From contig CALWZG010000005.1 of the NCBI GenBank assembly GCA_944385965.1, forward strand, positions 1 to 38,548: 38,548 nucleotides of DNA, written 5' to 3'. Shown in pieces: positions 7,658 to 16,201 of the stretch. Made by a program: the position numbers and the translations under genes. Numbering within the stretch: position 1 is the stretch's first letter; each line of letters begins with the position of its first letter. This DNA comes from an uncultured Anaerotruncus sp. (lineage in GTDB: Bacteria > Bacillota > Clostridia > Oscillospirales > Ruminococcaceae). Below the pieces are notes generated by a model that searched no databases, was not told where the DNA came from, and saw nothing but the letters and a program-made list of their open reading frames with translations.

Positions 7658-8131
7658 ATGGGAAAAGAATTTAGTGTAGAGCATATGAAGGAACTGATGG
7701 AGAGCGTCCATCGGAATCAGATAGGGGAGCTTCTGCTGGAAGGGGAGGGCTTCCGGTTGCGGATTCGGGGGAGCGTTTCCGCCCCAGCTCCTGTTCCCCA
7801 GCCCCTGCCGCCCATTCCCATGGCTCCCGCAGCAGGAGCCCCGGCGCCTGTTCCGGCGGCGGAGCCCACCCCTGTGGCGGAAGCCCCAGCTCCGGCGGGA
7901 CGGGTCATCACCTCTCCCATTGTAGGTACCTTTTATTCCGCCGCTTCCCCGGACGCGGAGCCCTTTGTAAGGCCGGGCCAGGCGGTGAAGACCGGAGATA
8001 CAGTGTTCATCGTGGAGTCCATGAAGGTGATGAATGAGGTGCCTGCTGACCAGGACGGAATTGTAGCGGAAGTTTTGGTGCGGGATGGGGACCCGGTGGA
8101 ATACGGGCAGCCTGTCCTGCGGTTGGAATAA
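7658..8131 (+). CDS. accB: Acetyl-CoA carboxylase biotin carboxyl carrier protein
   Basis: BCCP (157 aa) carries the biotin that shuttles carboxyl groups between AccC and AccD/AccA. The N-terminal helix region (1-40) is followed by a flexible Pro/Ala linker (about 42-82) and the biotinyl domain. The biotin site is ESMKVMNE with Lys123; the usual form is EAMKxMNE. The ATG at 7658 was chosen since GAGGGGTGAGG precedes it closely; it lies 7 bases past the fabF stop. Confidence 0.95.
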   Translation: MGKEFSVEHMKELMESVHRNQIGELLLEGEGFRLRIRGSVSAPAPVPQPLPPIPMAPAAGAPAPVPAAEPTPVAEAPAPAGRVITSPIVGTFYSAASPDAEPFVRPGQAVKTGDTVFIVESMKVMNEVPADQDGIVAEVLVRDGDPVEYGQPVLRLE

Positions 8132-8143
8132 GGAGGGTTTGAG

Positions 8144-8575
8144 ATGGCGCTGATGAATAAAGAGCAGATTATGGAAATCATCCCCCATCGGGACCCGTTC
8201 CTGCTGATTGACGAAATTGAGGAACTGGAAATCGGTAAGCGGGTAGTGGCCAAAAAGTATATCGCACCGGATAGCTTCTGGTTCAAGGGCCATTTCCCTG
8301 ACTACCCGGTGACCCCAGGGGTTCTGATTGTGGAGATGCTGGCCCAGGCCGGGGCGGTATGCGCCCTGTCCATGCCGGAGAACAAAGGAAAAATCGCCTT
8401 CTTCGCCGGAATCGACAAGGCCAAGTTCCGCCGTCAGGTGGTGCCGGGGGATACCCTGACCCTGGAAGTGGAGATGCTGAAGGTGAAGGGCAGCTTCGGG
8501 GTAGGCAGCGCTGTGGCTTCGGTCAACGGGGAGAAGGCCTGTTCCGCAGAAATTAAATTCGCTTTGAGCAAGTGA
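8144..8575 (+). CDS. fabZ: 3-hydroxyacyl-ACP dehydratase
   Basis: FabZ (143 aa) removes water from 3-hydroxyacyl-ACP to give the enoyl substrate of FabK. It has a hot-dog fold. [12 protein letters not shown] and [13 protein letters not shown] carry the catalytic His50, and VEMLAQAGA carries Glu64. The first ATG is preferred because AGGAGG lies 8 bases upstream; a second ATG three codons later is possible. The gene lies between accB and accC, an order seen in other clostridial fab clusters. Confidence 0.96.
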   Translation: MALMNKEQIMEIIPHRDPFLLIDEIEELEIGKRVVAKKYIAPDSFWFKGHFPDYPVTPGVLIVEMLAQAGAVCALSMPENKGKIAFFAGIDKAKFRRQVVPGDTLTLEVEMLKVKGSFGVGSAVASVNGEKACSAEIKFALSK

Positions 8576-8583
8576 GGCCCGCT

Positions 8584-9933
8584 ATGTTTTCAAAAGTACT
8601 AATCGCTAACCGGGGGGAAATTGCGGTGCGCATCATCCGGGCCTGCCGGGAGATGGGTCTGGCGACGGTGGCTGTATGCTCCACCGCCGACAAATCCGCT
8701 CTCCACGCCCAAATCGCAGACGAGTGTGTCTGCATCGGACCGGCTCCCTCTAAAGACAGCTACTTAAATATGCATGCCATCCTGGCGGCTTGTGAGCAGA
8801 CCGGGGTGGACGCGGTGCATCCGGGTTTTGGGTTTCTGTCGGAAAACGCCTACTTCGACCGGCTGTGCGGCACCTGCGGGGTAAAATTTATAGGACCCAC
8901 CCCGGAAGCAATTGAGCTGCTGGGAAATAAGGCCCGGGCCAAAGCCACTATGAAGGCGGCTGGGGTGCCGGTGGTTCCCGGCAGCGACGGGGCGGTAGCC
9001 GATGAGGAGGAAGCTGCCCGCATCGCTGAGCGGATTGGGTATCCGGTGATGGTGAAGGCTTCCGCCGGAGGCGGGGGCAGAGGCATCCGCATCGCCCACA
9101 CCCCGGAGGAGTTTTCCAACGCCTTTAATACCGCCCGCAAGGAGGCCATCGCCTGCTTTGGGGACGGGGACCTGTATCTGGAAAAATTCCTAATCAACCC
9201 CCGCCATATTGAGATTCAGGTGCTGGCGGACGAGCATGGAAACGTACTCCATCTGGGGGAGCGGGACTGCTCCATCCAGCGCCGCAACCAGAAGATGATT
9301 GAGGAATGTCCTTCCCCCGCCCGGGTGATGACCGAGGAGCTGCGCCAGCGGATGGGAGAGGCTGCCAAACGGGCGGTGAAGGCCGCTGGCTATACCAACG
9401 CTGGAACCATTGAGTTCCTAGTGGATCGGGATGGGAACTTCTACTTTATGGAGATGAACACCCGTATCCAGGTGGAGCATCCCATCACCGAGCTGGTCAC
9501 CGGGGTGGACATTGTGAAAAGCCAGCTGAAGGTGGCTATGGGGGAGCGGCTGGAGCTTTCCCAGGACCAGGTGAAGATGACCGGCCACGCCATCGAGTGC
9601 AGAATCAACGCGGAGAACCCGGCCCAGGGTTTTCGTCCCTGCCCCGGAAAAATCCAGGCGTTGTATACGCCGGGGGGCCCTGGGGTGCGCATTGACAGCG
9701 CCGTTTACGCCGGGTATGAGATTCCGCCTTATTATGACTCTATGATTGCCAAGCTGATTGTTTACGCCCCCACCCGCCAGGAAGCCATTATGAAGATGCG
9801 CTGGGCCTTGGCGGAGTTTCTGGTGGAGGGTGTGGACACCAACATTGATTTCCAGCTGTCCCTGCTGCACAACAAGGTTTTCGAGCAGGGGACCTACGAC
9901 ATTGGTTTTCTGGACCGGCTGCTGAGTAAATGA
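8584..9933 (+). CDS. accC: Acetyl-CoA carboxylase, biotin carboxylase subunit
   Basis: AccC (449 aa) carboxylates the biotin of AccB using ATP and bicarbonate. It shows the N-terminal [24 protein letters not shown] (79-88), the ATP-grasp glycine loop AGGGGRGIR (161-169), [12 protein letters not shown] and the [11 protein letters not shown] catalytic segment (about 290-300). The ATG at 8584 is where the family begins; GTGAGG at 8572-8577 overlaps the fabZ stop and serves as its ribosome binding site. Confidence 0.97.
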   Translation: MFSKVLIANRGEIAVRIIRACREMGLATVAVCSTADKSALHAQIADECVCIGPAPSKDSYLNMHAILAACEQTGVDAVHPGFGFLSENAYFDRLCGTCGVKFIGPTPEAIELLGNKARAKATMKAAGVPVVPGSDGAVADEEEAARIAERIGYPVMVKASAGGGGRGIRIAHTPEEFSNAFNTARKEAIACFGDGDLYLEKFLINPRHIEIQVLADEHGNVLHLGERDCSIQRRNQKMIEECPSPARVMTEELRQRMGEAAKRAVKAAGYTNAGTIEFLVDRDGNFYFMEMNTRIQVEHPITELVTGVDIVKSQLKVAMGERLELSQDQVKMTGHAIECRINAENPAQGFRPCPGKIQALYTPGGPGVRIDSAVYAGYEIPPYYDSMIAKLIVYAPTRQEAIMKMRWALAEFLVEGVDTNIDFQLSLLHNKVFEQGTYDIGFLDRLLSK

Positions 9934-9970
9934 GAAGATGAGAAATTCCGGTCCAGGGGTTATGGGTCAA

Positions 9971-9994
9971 CGAGAAACCGAGAAATCGAGAAAA
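9971..9994 (+). repeat. Three tandem 8-base units between accC and accD
   Basis: CGAGAAAC, CGAGAAAT and CGAGAAAA follow each other directly, just before the accD ribosome binding site (AGGAGG at 9997-10002). Related GAGAA units occur at 9933-9945. This purine-rich spacer may be an unstructured landing site for ribosomes, or simple slippage. Confidence 0.6.
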
Positions 9995-10011
9995 TGAGGA
10001 GGTGATGGGGG

Positions 10012-10890
10012 ATGCTTCAGGATTTGTTCTCCAAGGTCAAACTCAGAACATCCTCCTATGAGCGGCCCCGCCGCCAGGGGAAGATGGAGATTCCCAAGGA
10101 TTTGATGTATAAATGTCCCCGCTGCGGGAAAGTGATTTTCATGGAGGAGTTTGTCCAGTCCAATAAGGTGTGCCCCTATTGTGAGTACCATGCCAGGCTC
10201 ACCGCCCAGGAAAGGATTCATCTGGTGGTGGACAATTTCACCCTGTTAAAGTACGACAAGGGGATGAAAAGCCAAAACCCCATTCAATTTGAGGGGTATC
10301 CGGAAAAGCTGTATTACCTGCACCGGAAGACCGGCCTGCGGGACGCCATCATCACAGGGGAATGTACCATCATGGGGCAGCGGTGCTGCATCGGCGTGAT
10401 GGATACCCGGTTTATGATGGCTTCCATGGGTTCGGTGGTAGGGGAGAAGGTGACCCGCCTGTTTGAGCGGGCCACCGAGAAGAAACTGCCGGTGGTGCTG
10501 TTTACCGCCAGCGGTGGTGCCAGGATGCAGGAGGGAATCCTTTCCCTGATGCAGATGGCCAAGACCGCCGGAGCGGTGGCCCGCCATTCCCGGGCGGGGC
10601 TGCTGTATATCACCGTCCTCACCGACCCTACCACCGGAGGCGTCACCGCCAGCTTCGCCTCTTTGGGGGACATTATTCTGGCGGAGCCCAAGACCCTCAT
10701 CGGCTTTGCCGGCCGGCGGGTGATTGAGGGAACCATCAAGCAGCGGCTGCCGGAGGACTTCCAGTCAGCGGAGTTCGCCTTGCAGCATGGGTTTGTGGAC
10801 CGGATTGTCCCCCGGGACCAGCTGCGCCGCACCATTGGCCAGCTGCTCCGGCTGCACAGCCAAACCTCTGGAAAGGAGGCTGACCAATGA
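10012..10890 (+). CDS. accD: Acetyl-CoA carboxylase, carboxyltransferase beta subunit
   Basis: AccD (292 aa) forms the carboxyltransferase with AccA and moves the carboxyl group from biotin to acetyl-CoA. The N-terminal zinc ribbon is CPRC (35-38) with CPYC (54-57). The crotonase-like domain shows GARMQEG, TDPTTGGVTAS and IGFAGRRVIEGT. The ATG at 10012 lies 9 bases after AGGAGG. The last four bases, ATGA, are also the start of accA, which suits subunits needed in equal amounts. Confidence 0.96.
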   Translation: MLQDLFSKVKLRTSSYERPRRQGKMEIPKDLMYKCPRCGKVIFMEEFVQSNKVCPYCEYHARLTAQERIHLVVDNFTLLKYDKGMKSQNPIQFEGYPEKLYYLHRKTGLRDAIITGECTIMGQRCCIGVMDTRFMMASMGSVVGEKVTRLFERATEKKLPVVLFTASGGARMQEGILSLMQMAKTAGAVARHSRAGLLYITVLTDPTTGGVTASFASLGDIILAEPKTLIGFAGRRVIEGTIKQRLPEDFQSAEFALQHGFVDRIVPRDQLRRTIGQLLRLHSQTSGKEADQ

Positions 10891-11681
10891 CCGCTTGGGA
10901 ACATCTGCAAATCGTCCGGGAGAAAAACCGGCCTACCATCCGGGATTATCTGCCCTTGCTTTTTGAGGAGTTTGTGGAACTCCATGGAGACCGGCTTTAT
11001 GGGGATGATGGAGCCATCCTGGGAGGCATTGGCCGGGTGGGCGGACAGCCTGTCACGGTAATTGCCCAGGTAAAAGGCCGGGACCTGAAGGAAAACCAGC
11101 AGTCCAATTTCGCCATGCCCCATCCCGAGGGATACCGCAAGGCCCAGAGGCTGGCCCGCCAGGCAGAGAAATTCCACCGGCCGGTGCTTTGCTTTATCGA
11201 CACCCCTGGCGCTTACTGCGGAGTGGGGGCTGAGGAACGGGGTCAGGGAGAAGCCATCGCCCGGAGCATGATGGAGTTCATGGAGCTGAAAACCCCAGTG
11301 CTGTCCATTGTTTTGGGGGAAGGGGGCAGCGGCGGCGCTTTGGCGCTGGGGGTCTGTGACCAGCTGGCCATGATGGAACATGCCCTGTACTCGGTGATTT
11401 CCCCCAGAGGATTCGCCTCCATTTTATGGAAGGATGCCTCCAAAGAACAGGAGGCGGCTAACCTGATGCGTATTACCGCTGAGGATTTGGTGCGCTTTGG
11501 AGTGGCGGAAACCATCATCCCGGAGCCTGCCGGAGGGGCCCATATGGACCCGGAGAAGGCCGCTGGGAATATTCGGGCGTATATTTTGGAAACCCTGCCA
11601 AAATATATGCAAATACCTATTGCCAAACTGCTAGAAAACAGGTATGATAAGTTCCGTAAGGTTGGGGCGTTCACCGAGTAA
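10887..11681 (+). CDS. accA: Acetyl-CoA carboxylase, carboxyltransferase alpha subunit
   Basis: AccA (264 aa) is the other half of the carboxyltransferase. ELHGDRLYGDD near the start, FIDTPGAYCGVGAEERGQ and EGGSGGALAL are the family signatures. It is shorter than the enterobacterial protein at its N-terminus, as in other Firmicutes as I recall. Translation is coupled to accD by the ATGA overlap. Its last codons contain a probable promoter for acpP. Confidence 0.96.
   Translation: MTAWEHLQIVREKNRPTIRDYLPLLFEEFVELHGDRLYGDDGAILGGIGRVGGQPVTVIAQVKGRDLKENQQSNFAMPHPEGYRKAQRLARQAEKFHRPVLCFIDTPGAYCGVGAEERGQGEAIARSMMEFMELKTPVLSIVLGEGGSGGALALGVCDQLAMMEHALYSVISPRGFASILWKDASKEQEAANLMRITAEDLVRFGVAETIIPEPAGGAHMDPEKAAGNIRAYILETLPKYMQIPIAKLLENRYDKFRKVGAFTE
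11620..11648 (+). promoter_or_regulatory. Probable internal promoter for acpP, inside the end of accA
   Basis: TTGCCA (11620-11625), a spacer of exactly 17 bases, and TATGAT (11643-11648) each match the consensus at five of six positions. Transcription from near 11655 would give acpP a leader of about 90 bases. Confidence 0.6.
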
Positions 11682-11746
11682 TCAGCGGCAACAGGCTCCC
11701 TAATCCAATATACCTGTGTTAATCATTCATTTAGGAGGAAGCAACC

Positions 11747-11980
11747 ATGATTTTTGAGAAAGTACGCGAGATTCTGATGGACCAGCTGGATGTTGAGGAG
11801 GACGCTGTAACTATGGATTCCAATATCCAGAACGACCTGGGCGCCGATTCCCTGGACATCGTGGATTTGGTAATGGCTCTGGAAGAGGAGTTTGACTGCG
11901 ACATCCCTGATGAGGAAATTGAGAACATCAAGACTGTTGGAGATATCGTAAAATACATCGAGAGCAACTCCAACGACTAA
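11747..11980 (+). CDS. acpP: Acyl carrier protein
   Basis: ACP (77 aa) carries the growing acyl chain on a phosphopantetheine arm. The attachment serine is Ser35 in [10 protein letters not shown]. The protein is very acidic, as expected. TTTAGGAGG lies before the ATG. It is the last gene of the operon, 65 bases after accA and before a terminator; many clostridia keep it next to fabH instead. The probable separate promoter would let this abundant protein be made in excess of the enzymes. Confidence 0.97.
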   Translation: MIFEKVREILMDQLDVEEDAVTMDSNIQNDLGADSLDIVDLVMALEEEFDCDIPDEEIENIKTVGDIVKYIESNSND

Positions 11981-11994
11981 GAAACATTGAAAAG

Positions 11995-12028
11995 AGCGCC
12001 CTGCTGTTACCCGGCGGGGCGCTTTTTT
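11995..12028 (+). terminator. Terminator of the fab/acc operon
   Basis: Ten-base arms at 11995-12004 and 12014-12023 pair with one G-T wobble around a nine-base loop and run into six T residues. It lies 14 bases past the acpP stop. Confidence 0.95.
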
Positions 12029-12064
12029 GACGGCTTCCGCTGAAGGCCCCGGCATGGAAAGCAC

Positions 12065-12093
12065 TTGCTTTTTGCCGGAAAGTTGGGTATGAT
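12065..12093 (+). promoter_or_regulatory. Possible proS promoter
   Basis: TTGCTT (12065-12070) and TATGAT (12088-12093) are 17 bases apart. The -35 is weak. The leader to proS would be about 150 bases. I see no T-box signature or leader terminator in it. Confidence 0.45.
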
Positions 12094-12246
12094 AGGAAGG
12101 TATGGCCCCATTTGCCTCTCAGAGCCGAATCAGGCGGTATACAAGGGAAGACACAGGGCCGAAGAATGTGGAGTCAAAAGCAAAAAGCCGGTGGGCGGCA
12201 GCCGGGCAGGTTGTGGCGCAGCCGGATAAAAAGGAGTTCAAAAGCT

Positions 12247-13683
12247 ATGGCAGACAACAAAAAGATGGTGGAAGCGATTACCTCCATGGAGGAGGATTTC
12301 GCCAAATGGTACACCGACATTGTGCGCAAGGCGGACCTGGCGGATTATTCCTCGGTGCGGGGCTGCATGATTGTGCGGCCTTACGGCTGCGCCATTTGGG
12401 AAAACATCCACGACATCCTGGACAAACGGTTCAAGGAGCTGGGGCATGAGAATGTGCAGATGCCTTTGTTCATCCCGGAGAGCCTGCTCCAGAAGGAGAA
12501 GGACCATGTGGAAGGCTTTGCCCCAGAGGTAGCCTGGGTTACCCATGGGGGAGAGGAGAAGCTGACCGAGCGGCTCTGTGTACGGCCCACCTCTGAAACC
12601 CTGTTCTGTGAGCATTACGCCAAAATCATCACCTCTTACCGGGACCTGCCCAAGCTGTATAACCAGTGGTGCTCGGTGGTGCGGTGGGAAAAGACCACCC
12701 GCCCCTTCCTGCGGACCTGTGAGTTCTGGTGGCAGGAGGGCCACACCATGCATGAGACCAAGGAGGAGGCTATGGAGGAAACCGAGCGCATGCTGAACGT
12801 TTACGCCGATTTCTGCGAGCAGGCCCTGGCCATCCCGGTGACCAAAGGCCGCAAGACGGTGAAGGAGCAGTTCGCCGGCGCGGAAGCCACCTACACCATC
12901 GAGGCCATGATGCACGACGGAAAGGCTTTGCAGTCCGGTACCTCCCACTATTTCGGGGATGGCTTCTCCAGAGCCTTTGACATTACCTTCCAGGGACGGG
13001 ACAACAAGCCCGCTTACCCCCACCAGACCTCTTGGGGCATGTCCACCCGGATTATCGGTGCCATCATCATGACCCATGGAGATGACAACGGACTGGTGCT
13101 GCCTCCGGCCATCGCCCCCATTCAGGTGGTAGTGCTGCCCATCGCCCAGCATAAGCCGGGGGTATTGGAGAAAGCCCAGGAGATTACCCAGCGTCTGAAA
13201 AAGGTCTGCCGGGTGAAGATTGACGACAGCGACAACACCGCTGGCTGGAAGTTCGCTGAGTATGAGATGAAGGGTGTCCCCCTGCGTCTGGAGATGGGTC
13301 CCCGTGACATCGAGGCCAACCAGTGTGTGCTGGTGCGTCGGGACAACCGTGAGAAAACCTTTGTGTCTCTGGATGAGCTGGAGACCAAGATTCCTGAGCT
13401 GCTGCAAGCGGTTCACGATGGTCTGTATCAGAAGGCCCTTGCCAACCGGGAGGCCCGTACCTGGGTGGCTCACACCTTTGACGAGCTGAAAGAGCTGGCC
13501 CAGACCAAGAGCGGCTTCTTCAAGACCATGTGGTGCGGGGATGAGGCCTGCGAGCTGAAGGTGAAGGAGGAGGCCGGCCTGACCTCCCGCTGTATGCCTT
13601 TTGAGCAGGAGCAGCTGGGGGATGTGTGCCCCATCTGCGGCAAGCCCGCCAAGACCATGATTATCTGGGGCAAAGCCTATTAA
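12247..13683 (+). CDS. proS: Prolyl-tRNA synthetase, short (archaeal/eukaryotic-like) type
   Basis: ProRS (478 aa) charges tRNA-Pro. It is the form without the inserted editing domain of the long bacterial type: class II motif 1 region near GCMIVRPYG, motif 2 around [22 protein letters not shown], motif 3 around [12 protein letters not shown], then the anticodon domain (VVLPIAQHK). A C-terminal zinc-binding module has Cys pairs in CGDEAC and CPICGK and ends in the typical aromatic-rich WGKAY. The ATG at 12247 was chosen because homology begins at MADNKK and AAGGAG lies upstream; the in-frame extension back to 12112 has unlike composition. Confidence 0.95.
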   Translation: MADNKKMVEAITSMEEDFAKWYTDIVRKADLADYSSVRGCMIVRPYGCAIWENIHDILDKRFKELGHENVQMPLFIPESLLQKEKDHVEGFAPEVAWVTHGGEEKLTERLCVRPTSETLFCEHYAKIITSYRDLPKLYNQWCSVVRWEKTTRPFLRTCEFWWQEGHTMHETKEEAMEETERMLNVYADFCEQALAIPVTKGRKTVKEQFAGAEATYTIEAMMHDGKALQSGTSHYFGDGFSRAFDITFQGRDNKPAYPHQTSWGMSTRIIGAIIMTHGDDNGLVLPPAIAPIQVVVLPIAQHKPGVLEKAQEITQRLKKVCRVKIDDSDNTAGWKFAEYEMKGVPLRLEMGPRDIEANQCVLVRRDNREKTFVSLDELETKIPELLQAVHDGLYQKALANREARTWVAHTFDELKELAQTKSGFFKTMWCGDEACELKVKEEAGLTSRCMPFEQEQLGDVCPICGKPAKTMIIWGKAY

Positions 13684-13714
13684 GGGACTCTAACAGGAAG
13701 GGGTGTCAAAGGGT

Positions 13715-14209
13715 ATGGACCAGAACGCCTATCGCAATCCCTGCCTTTTCACTGGCTCTGTCATCTGCCTGGTGGGCGGGTGCGTCCTGGGATTGCTCTG
13801 CGGGGGGAGCCTGTTTGTTGTCCTGGCAAGGTTTATGGACCCTCGGGGACCATCCACCTCAGGGACAGTGGTTGCTTTCCTTTTGATGGGCGCCCTGAGC
13901 CTGCTGCCAGTGTTGTTTTCCGTTTTGGCGGTGATTGTGGGTGGCTTGGGACTGTCCCGCAGCAAGCGCCCTGAATCCCATGGCTTTTTCTTCGGCTTGG
14001 GCTTGGGCTTGCTGCTGCTGGGCCTGCCGGTCTTTCTGCTCACAGGGATTTTGTTCCCATTTGGATTCCTGTTCTTCCCTTTTCAGATTGGAGCGCCGGT
14101 GTTGTTCCTGGTGGGCAGTGTGCAAAGCCGGCAGGAACAGAGCCGGAGAGAACAGATTGGTGTTTCCCCCACCCTGCAAGATCCTTGGCAGCCCCACCAT
14201 TACCAGTAA
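13715..14209 (+). CDS. Small membrane protein of unknown function
   Basis: A 164-aa protein that I do not recognise. It has about four hydrophobic segments: near residues 10-35, 48-75, 90-108 and 108-135. These are rich in Gly, Leu, Val and Phe, with short loops (RSKRPESHG between the second and third). The C-terminal tail (SRQEQSRREQIG) is polar and probably cytoplasmic. AGGAAGGGG lies 11 bases before the ATG at 13715; a GTG at 13703 is an alternative start. It follows proS by 31 bases without a terminator and may share its transcript. Confidence 0.65.
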   Translation: MDQNAYRNPCLFTGSVICLVGGCVLGLLCGGSLFVVLARFMDPRGPSTSGTVVAFLLMGALSLLPVLFSVLAVIVGGLGLSRSKRPESHGFFFGLGLGLLLLGLPVFLLTGILFPFGFLFFPFQIGAPVLFLVGSVQSRQEQSRREQIGVSPTLQDPWQPHHYQ

Positions 14210-14212
14210 AGC

Positions 14213-14240
14213 AACAGACCGGGCGTCAGCCCGGTCTGTT
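14213..14240 (+). terminator. Terminator after the small membrane protein gene
   Basis: A perfect 12-base stem (14213-14224 with 14229-14240) carries a GTCA loop. The T-run is short (TTTAGT), so termination may be partial. Confidence 0.75.
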
Positions 14241-14275
14241 TAGTCCAATATGATTTTCCATGAAAGGATAAGTAT

Positions 14276-15307
14276 ATGAAGCTGAAACAAAAAATACTGG
14301 CAGGTCTTATTGTGCTGGCCTTATTGGGCGGAGCGCTGACCGCCTGCAACAGCGGCAAAGAGGAATCCTCCTCCAGCGCCAGTTCCAGTGAAGCATCCTC
14401 CAGCCAGACATCCTCCAGTGAGGAAAGCCAGGAACAGGACACCGATGAGGAACAAGGAGTTTGGTCCTGGTCCATGGAGGTACCGGAAGGCTTTGCCAAT
14501 ACAGAGGAGGACCCCAACACCTACACCTCCGCTGACGGTACCTGCACCATCAACGCCACCGTCATTTTAAAGGTGGATGACATCGCTGGTCTGACGGTGG
14601 AGGGATATAAAGAGATTCTGCAAGCCTCTTTTGGGGAGAGCGCCCAAATTGAGGTGCCCACCGTTGTAGTGGACCAGACCCCGGAAGGATTCCCCCGGGC
14701 CAAAACCTATGCCATTATGACAATGGAGGATAGGGCTGTCCATCAGATGCAGTATCTGATGAACGGGGAAGAACTGGAATATGTGATTACCTTTACCTGG
14801 ATAGATGGGGATTGGGAAGCGCTGATGAAAAAAACCATTGAAACGGTAGAGGTAAAGGACGGAACCCTGCCTTCCACTGTGGAGCCTATGAACATTGACT
14901 TCCAGGAGCCGGAAGGGTTCGCCCCTCAGGAGGGAAATCCCTCCATGCTGTACGCCCCCGGCTACCCGGAGGATTCCTCCAACATTATGGTCTCTATCAT
15001 GCCCAAGGAGCCCACCTTCCTGGATGCCACCCAGGAGGAATTCCAGGAGATGGTAGAAAGCTCCTATGCCCAGTTTGGCATCCAGACCCAGGTGGAAGTG
15101 CAGGAGTTCACCTTCACCGAGCTGTGCGGGATGCCCGCCATCCGGTTCCATATTGTTTACGACCTTCAGGGGACCCGGATGGAGCAGATTGAGTATTTTG
15201 TGGATGGGGATTATACCTATGTATTCTCCTTCACCCAGGCGGGGGATGCCCAGTGGATGGAGGAATTTGAAAAAACCATCCAAACCATTACCATGGAGCG
15301 GGGATAA
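14276..15307 (+). CDS. Lipoprotein with a duplicated domain, function unknown
   Basis: A 343-aa secreted lipoprotein. Residues 1-23 form a signal peptide ending in the lipobox LTAC (Cys24). A Ser/Glu-rich linker (25-60) follows, as in many clostridial cell-surface lipoproteins. Two related domains come next, about 65-197 and 205-342. Each starts with PEGF and shares the order: T.E.[YF].E, a short Gly-containing strand, M.Q..Y..[ND]G, [TS]FT, and K.TI.T near its end. The size and pattern recall PsbP/DcrB-like folds, but that is a guess. AAAGGA precedes the ATG. It stands alone between two terminators. Confidence 0.8.
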   Translation: MKLKQKILAGLIVLALLGGALTACNSGKEESSSSASSSEASSSQTSSSEESQEQDTDEEQGVWSWSMEVPEGFANTEEDPNTYTSADGTCTINATVILKVDDIAGLTVEGYKEILQASFGESAQIEVPTVVVDQTPEGFPRAKTYAIMTMEDRAVHQMQYLMNGEELEYVITFTWIDGDWEALMKKTIETVEVKDGTLPSTVEPMNIDFQEPEGFAPQEGNPSMLYAPGYPEDSSNIMVSIMPKEPTFLDATQEEFQEMVESSYAQFGIQTQVEVQEFTFTELCGMPAIRFHIVYDLQGTRMEQIEYFVDGDYTYVFSFTQAGDAQWMEEFEKTIQTITMERG

Positions 15308-15322
15308 GAAGCCTTTCCACTG

Positions 15323-15350
15323 AAAAGCTGGCGTTTCGCCAGCTTTTTTT
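15323..15350 (+). terminator. Terminator of the lipoprotein gene
   Basis: Eleven-base arms (15323-15333 and 15337-15347) with a TTT loop form a perfect stem followed by a run of T. Confidence 0.92.
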
Positions 15351-15469
15351 GGCTTTTTGTGGGTGGGCAGGTATGAAAAGGCAGTATCTGGGCAAAATAT
15401 TCAACAAAATCCCTCCGAAAAACAAGGAAATTTTTTTGTATCTTTCTACGAAAATATTTTTAAAAATAC

Positions 15470-15498
15470 TTGCATTCTGACGAGGGGTATGGTATTAT
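15470..15498 (+). promoter_or_regulatory. Main promoter of the S10-spc-alpha cluster
   Basis: TTGCAT (15470-15475), 17 bases, then TATTAT (15493-15498), which overlaps a TATAAT three bases later. A strongly A/T-tracted block lies directly upstream (about 15420-15468) and could act as an UP element. The start of transcription would be near 15505, giving a 300-base leader. Confidence 0.7.
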
Positions 15499-15504
15499 AA
15501 TCAA

Positions 15505-15804
15505 GCGTGACTGCACAAGATATGCGATGATGCGGGAGGTGGCCACCCGAGAGGTGGGGAATTTCCGCGGAGTATGTCCGATTTTAAACCGGGCGGCTTT
15601 AATACTGAACAAGGCCCGCAAGACTCTGGGAAAGAGCGCTGGCGGCGGGAAAGCATTGTGCTTTCGGGACGGTATGTAAAGTCCGGCTAAACCTTGGGTT
15701 TACCGGATTTTTTGTATGTCCAGCCGCGGAACACCCGGAGCGGTGTGCGGGGAACATCAGTCCTAAAAGCGTCGTTCCGTAACACTTTAAGGAGGCGATG
15801 TTAA
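15505..15804 (+). promoter_or_regulatory. Structured 5' leader of the ribosomal cluster
   Basis: The stretch between the promoter and rpsJ has no supportable gene. It is GC-rich in blocks and folds locally. It has GGTGGCCACC-type pairing near 15538-15556, a perfect 7-base hairpin at 15649-15665 (GAAAGCA-TTG-TGCTTTC), the terminator at 15682-15713 and another hairpin at about 15724-15752 before the ribosome binding site (AAGGAGG at 15789-15795). This layout suggests regulation by attenuation, perhaps by a ribosomal protein of the operon. Confidence 0.55.
15682..15713 (+). terminator. Intrinsic terminator inside the rpsJ leader
   Basis: TCCGG-c-TAAACC pairs with GGTTTACCGGA through an 11-base stem with one bulged C and a TTG loop, and six T residues follow. 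It lies 90 bases before rpsJ and well after the promoter, so it can only matter for transcripts entering the operon. Confidence 0.8.
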
Positions 15805-16116
15805 GTGGCAGTCAAGGAAAAAATCAGAATCAGGCTCAAAGGTTACGATCATCAGTTGGTGGACGCGGCTTCTGAGAAAATCGTGGAGACCGCTAAGCGC
15901 ACAGGTGCTCGGGTGTCCGGGCCGATCCCCCTCCCCACCGAGAAGGAGATCGTCACCATTCTGCGGGCCGTCCATAAATATAAGGACAGCCGTGAGCAGT
16001 TCGAGATGCGCACCCACAAGCGTCTGATCGACATCCTCAGACCCTCCAACAAAACTGTTGAGGCTCTGACCGGGCTTGAGCTCCCTGCCGGTGTGGAAAT
16101 TGAGATCAAGCTCTAA
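15805..16116 (+). CDS. rpsJ: 30S ribosomal protein S10
   Basis: S10 (103 aa) belongs to the 30S head and also acts with Nus factors in antitermination. The start [30 protein letters not shown] and the [12 protein letters not shown] loop are typical. The start is a GTG 9 bases after AAGGAGG; an out-of-frame ATG lies between them at 15798. First gene of the S10 group. Confidence 0.98.
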   Translation: MAVKEKIRIRLKGYDHQLVDAASEKIVETAKRTGARVSGPIPLPTEKEIVTILRAVHKYKDSREQFEMRTHKRLIDILRPSNKTVEALTGLELPAGVEIEIKL

Positions 16117-16201
16117 AACACAGGCAAACCCCGACGACGGTATCCGCCGTCAGGTCATGTTGGCGAAAGCCAACCAATAACCGTAGGAGGGAAAGAAAGG
16201 T

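Noticed and set aside
9971..9994. CRISPR-like or transposon-end repeats between accC and accD
   Set aside because: The units are 8 bases, directly adjacent, with no spacers and no nearby cas or transposase genes. No CRISPR array, insertion sequence, tRNA or rRNA gene was found anywhere in the window.
12112..12246. N-terminal extension of proS by 45 residues
   Set aside because: The extension is Arg/Lys/Gly-rich without homology, starts close to the predicted promoter, and a good ribosome binding site serves the ATG at 12247.
12094..12246. T-box riboswitch before proS
   Set aside because: No AGGGTGG-ACCGCG-like T-box sequence and no terminator with T-run is present in the leader.
15470..15679. 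A 69-aa frame in the rpsJ leader
   Set aside because: Its TTG start coincides with the -35 box and lies before the predicted transcription start; the protein is not recognisable and the region is better explained as structured leader RNA.
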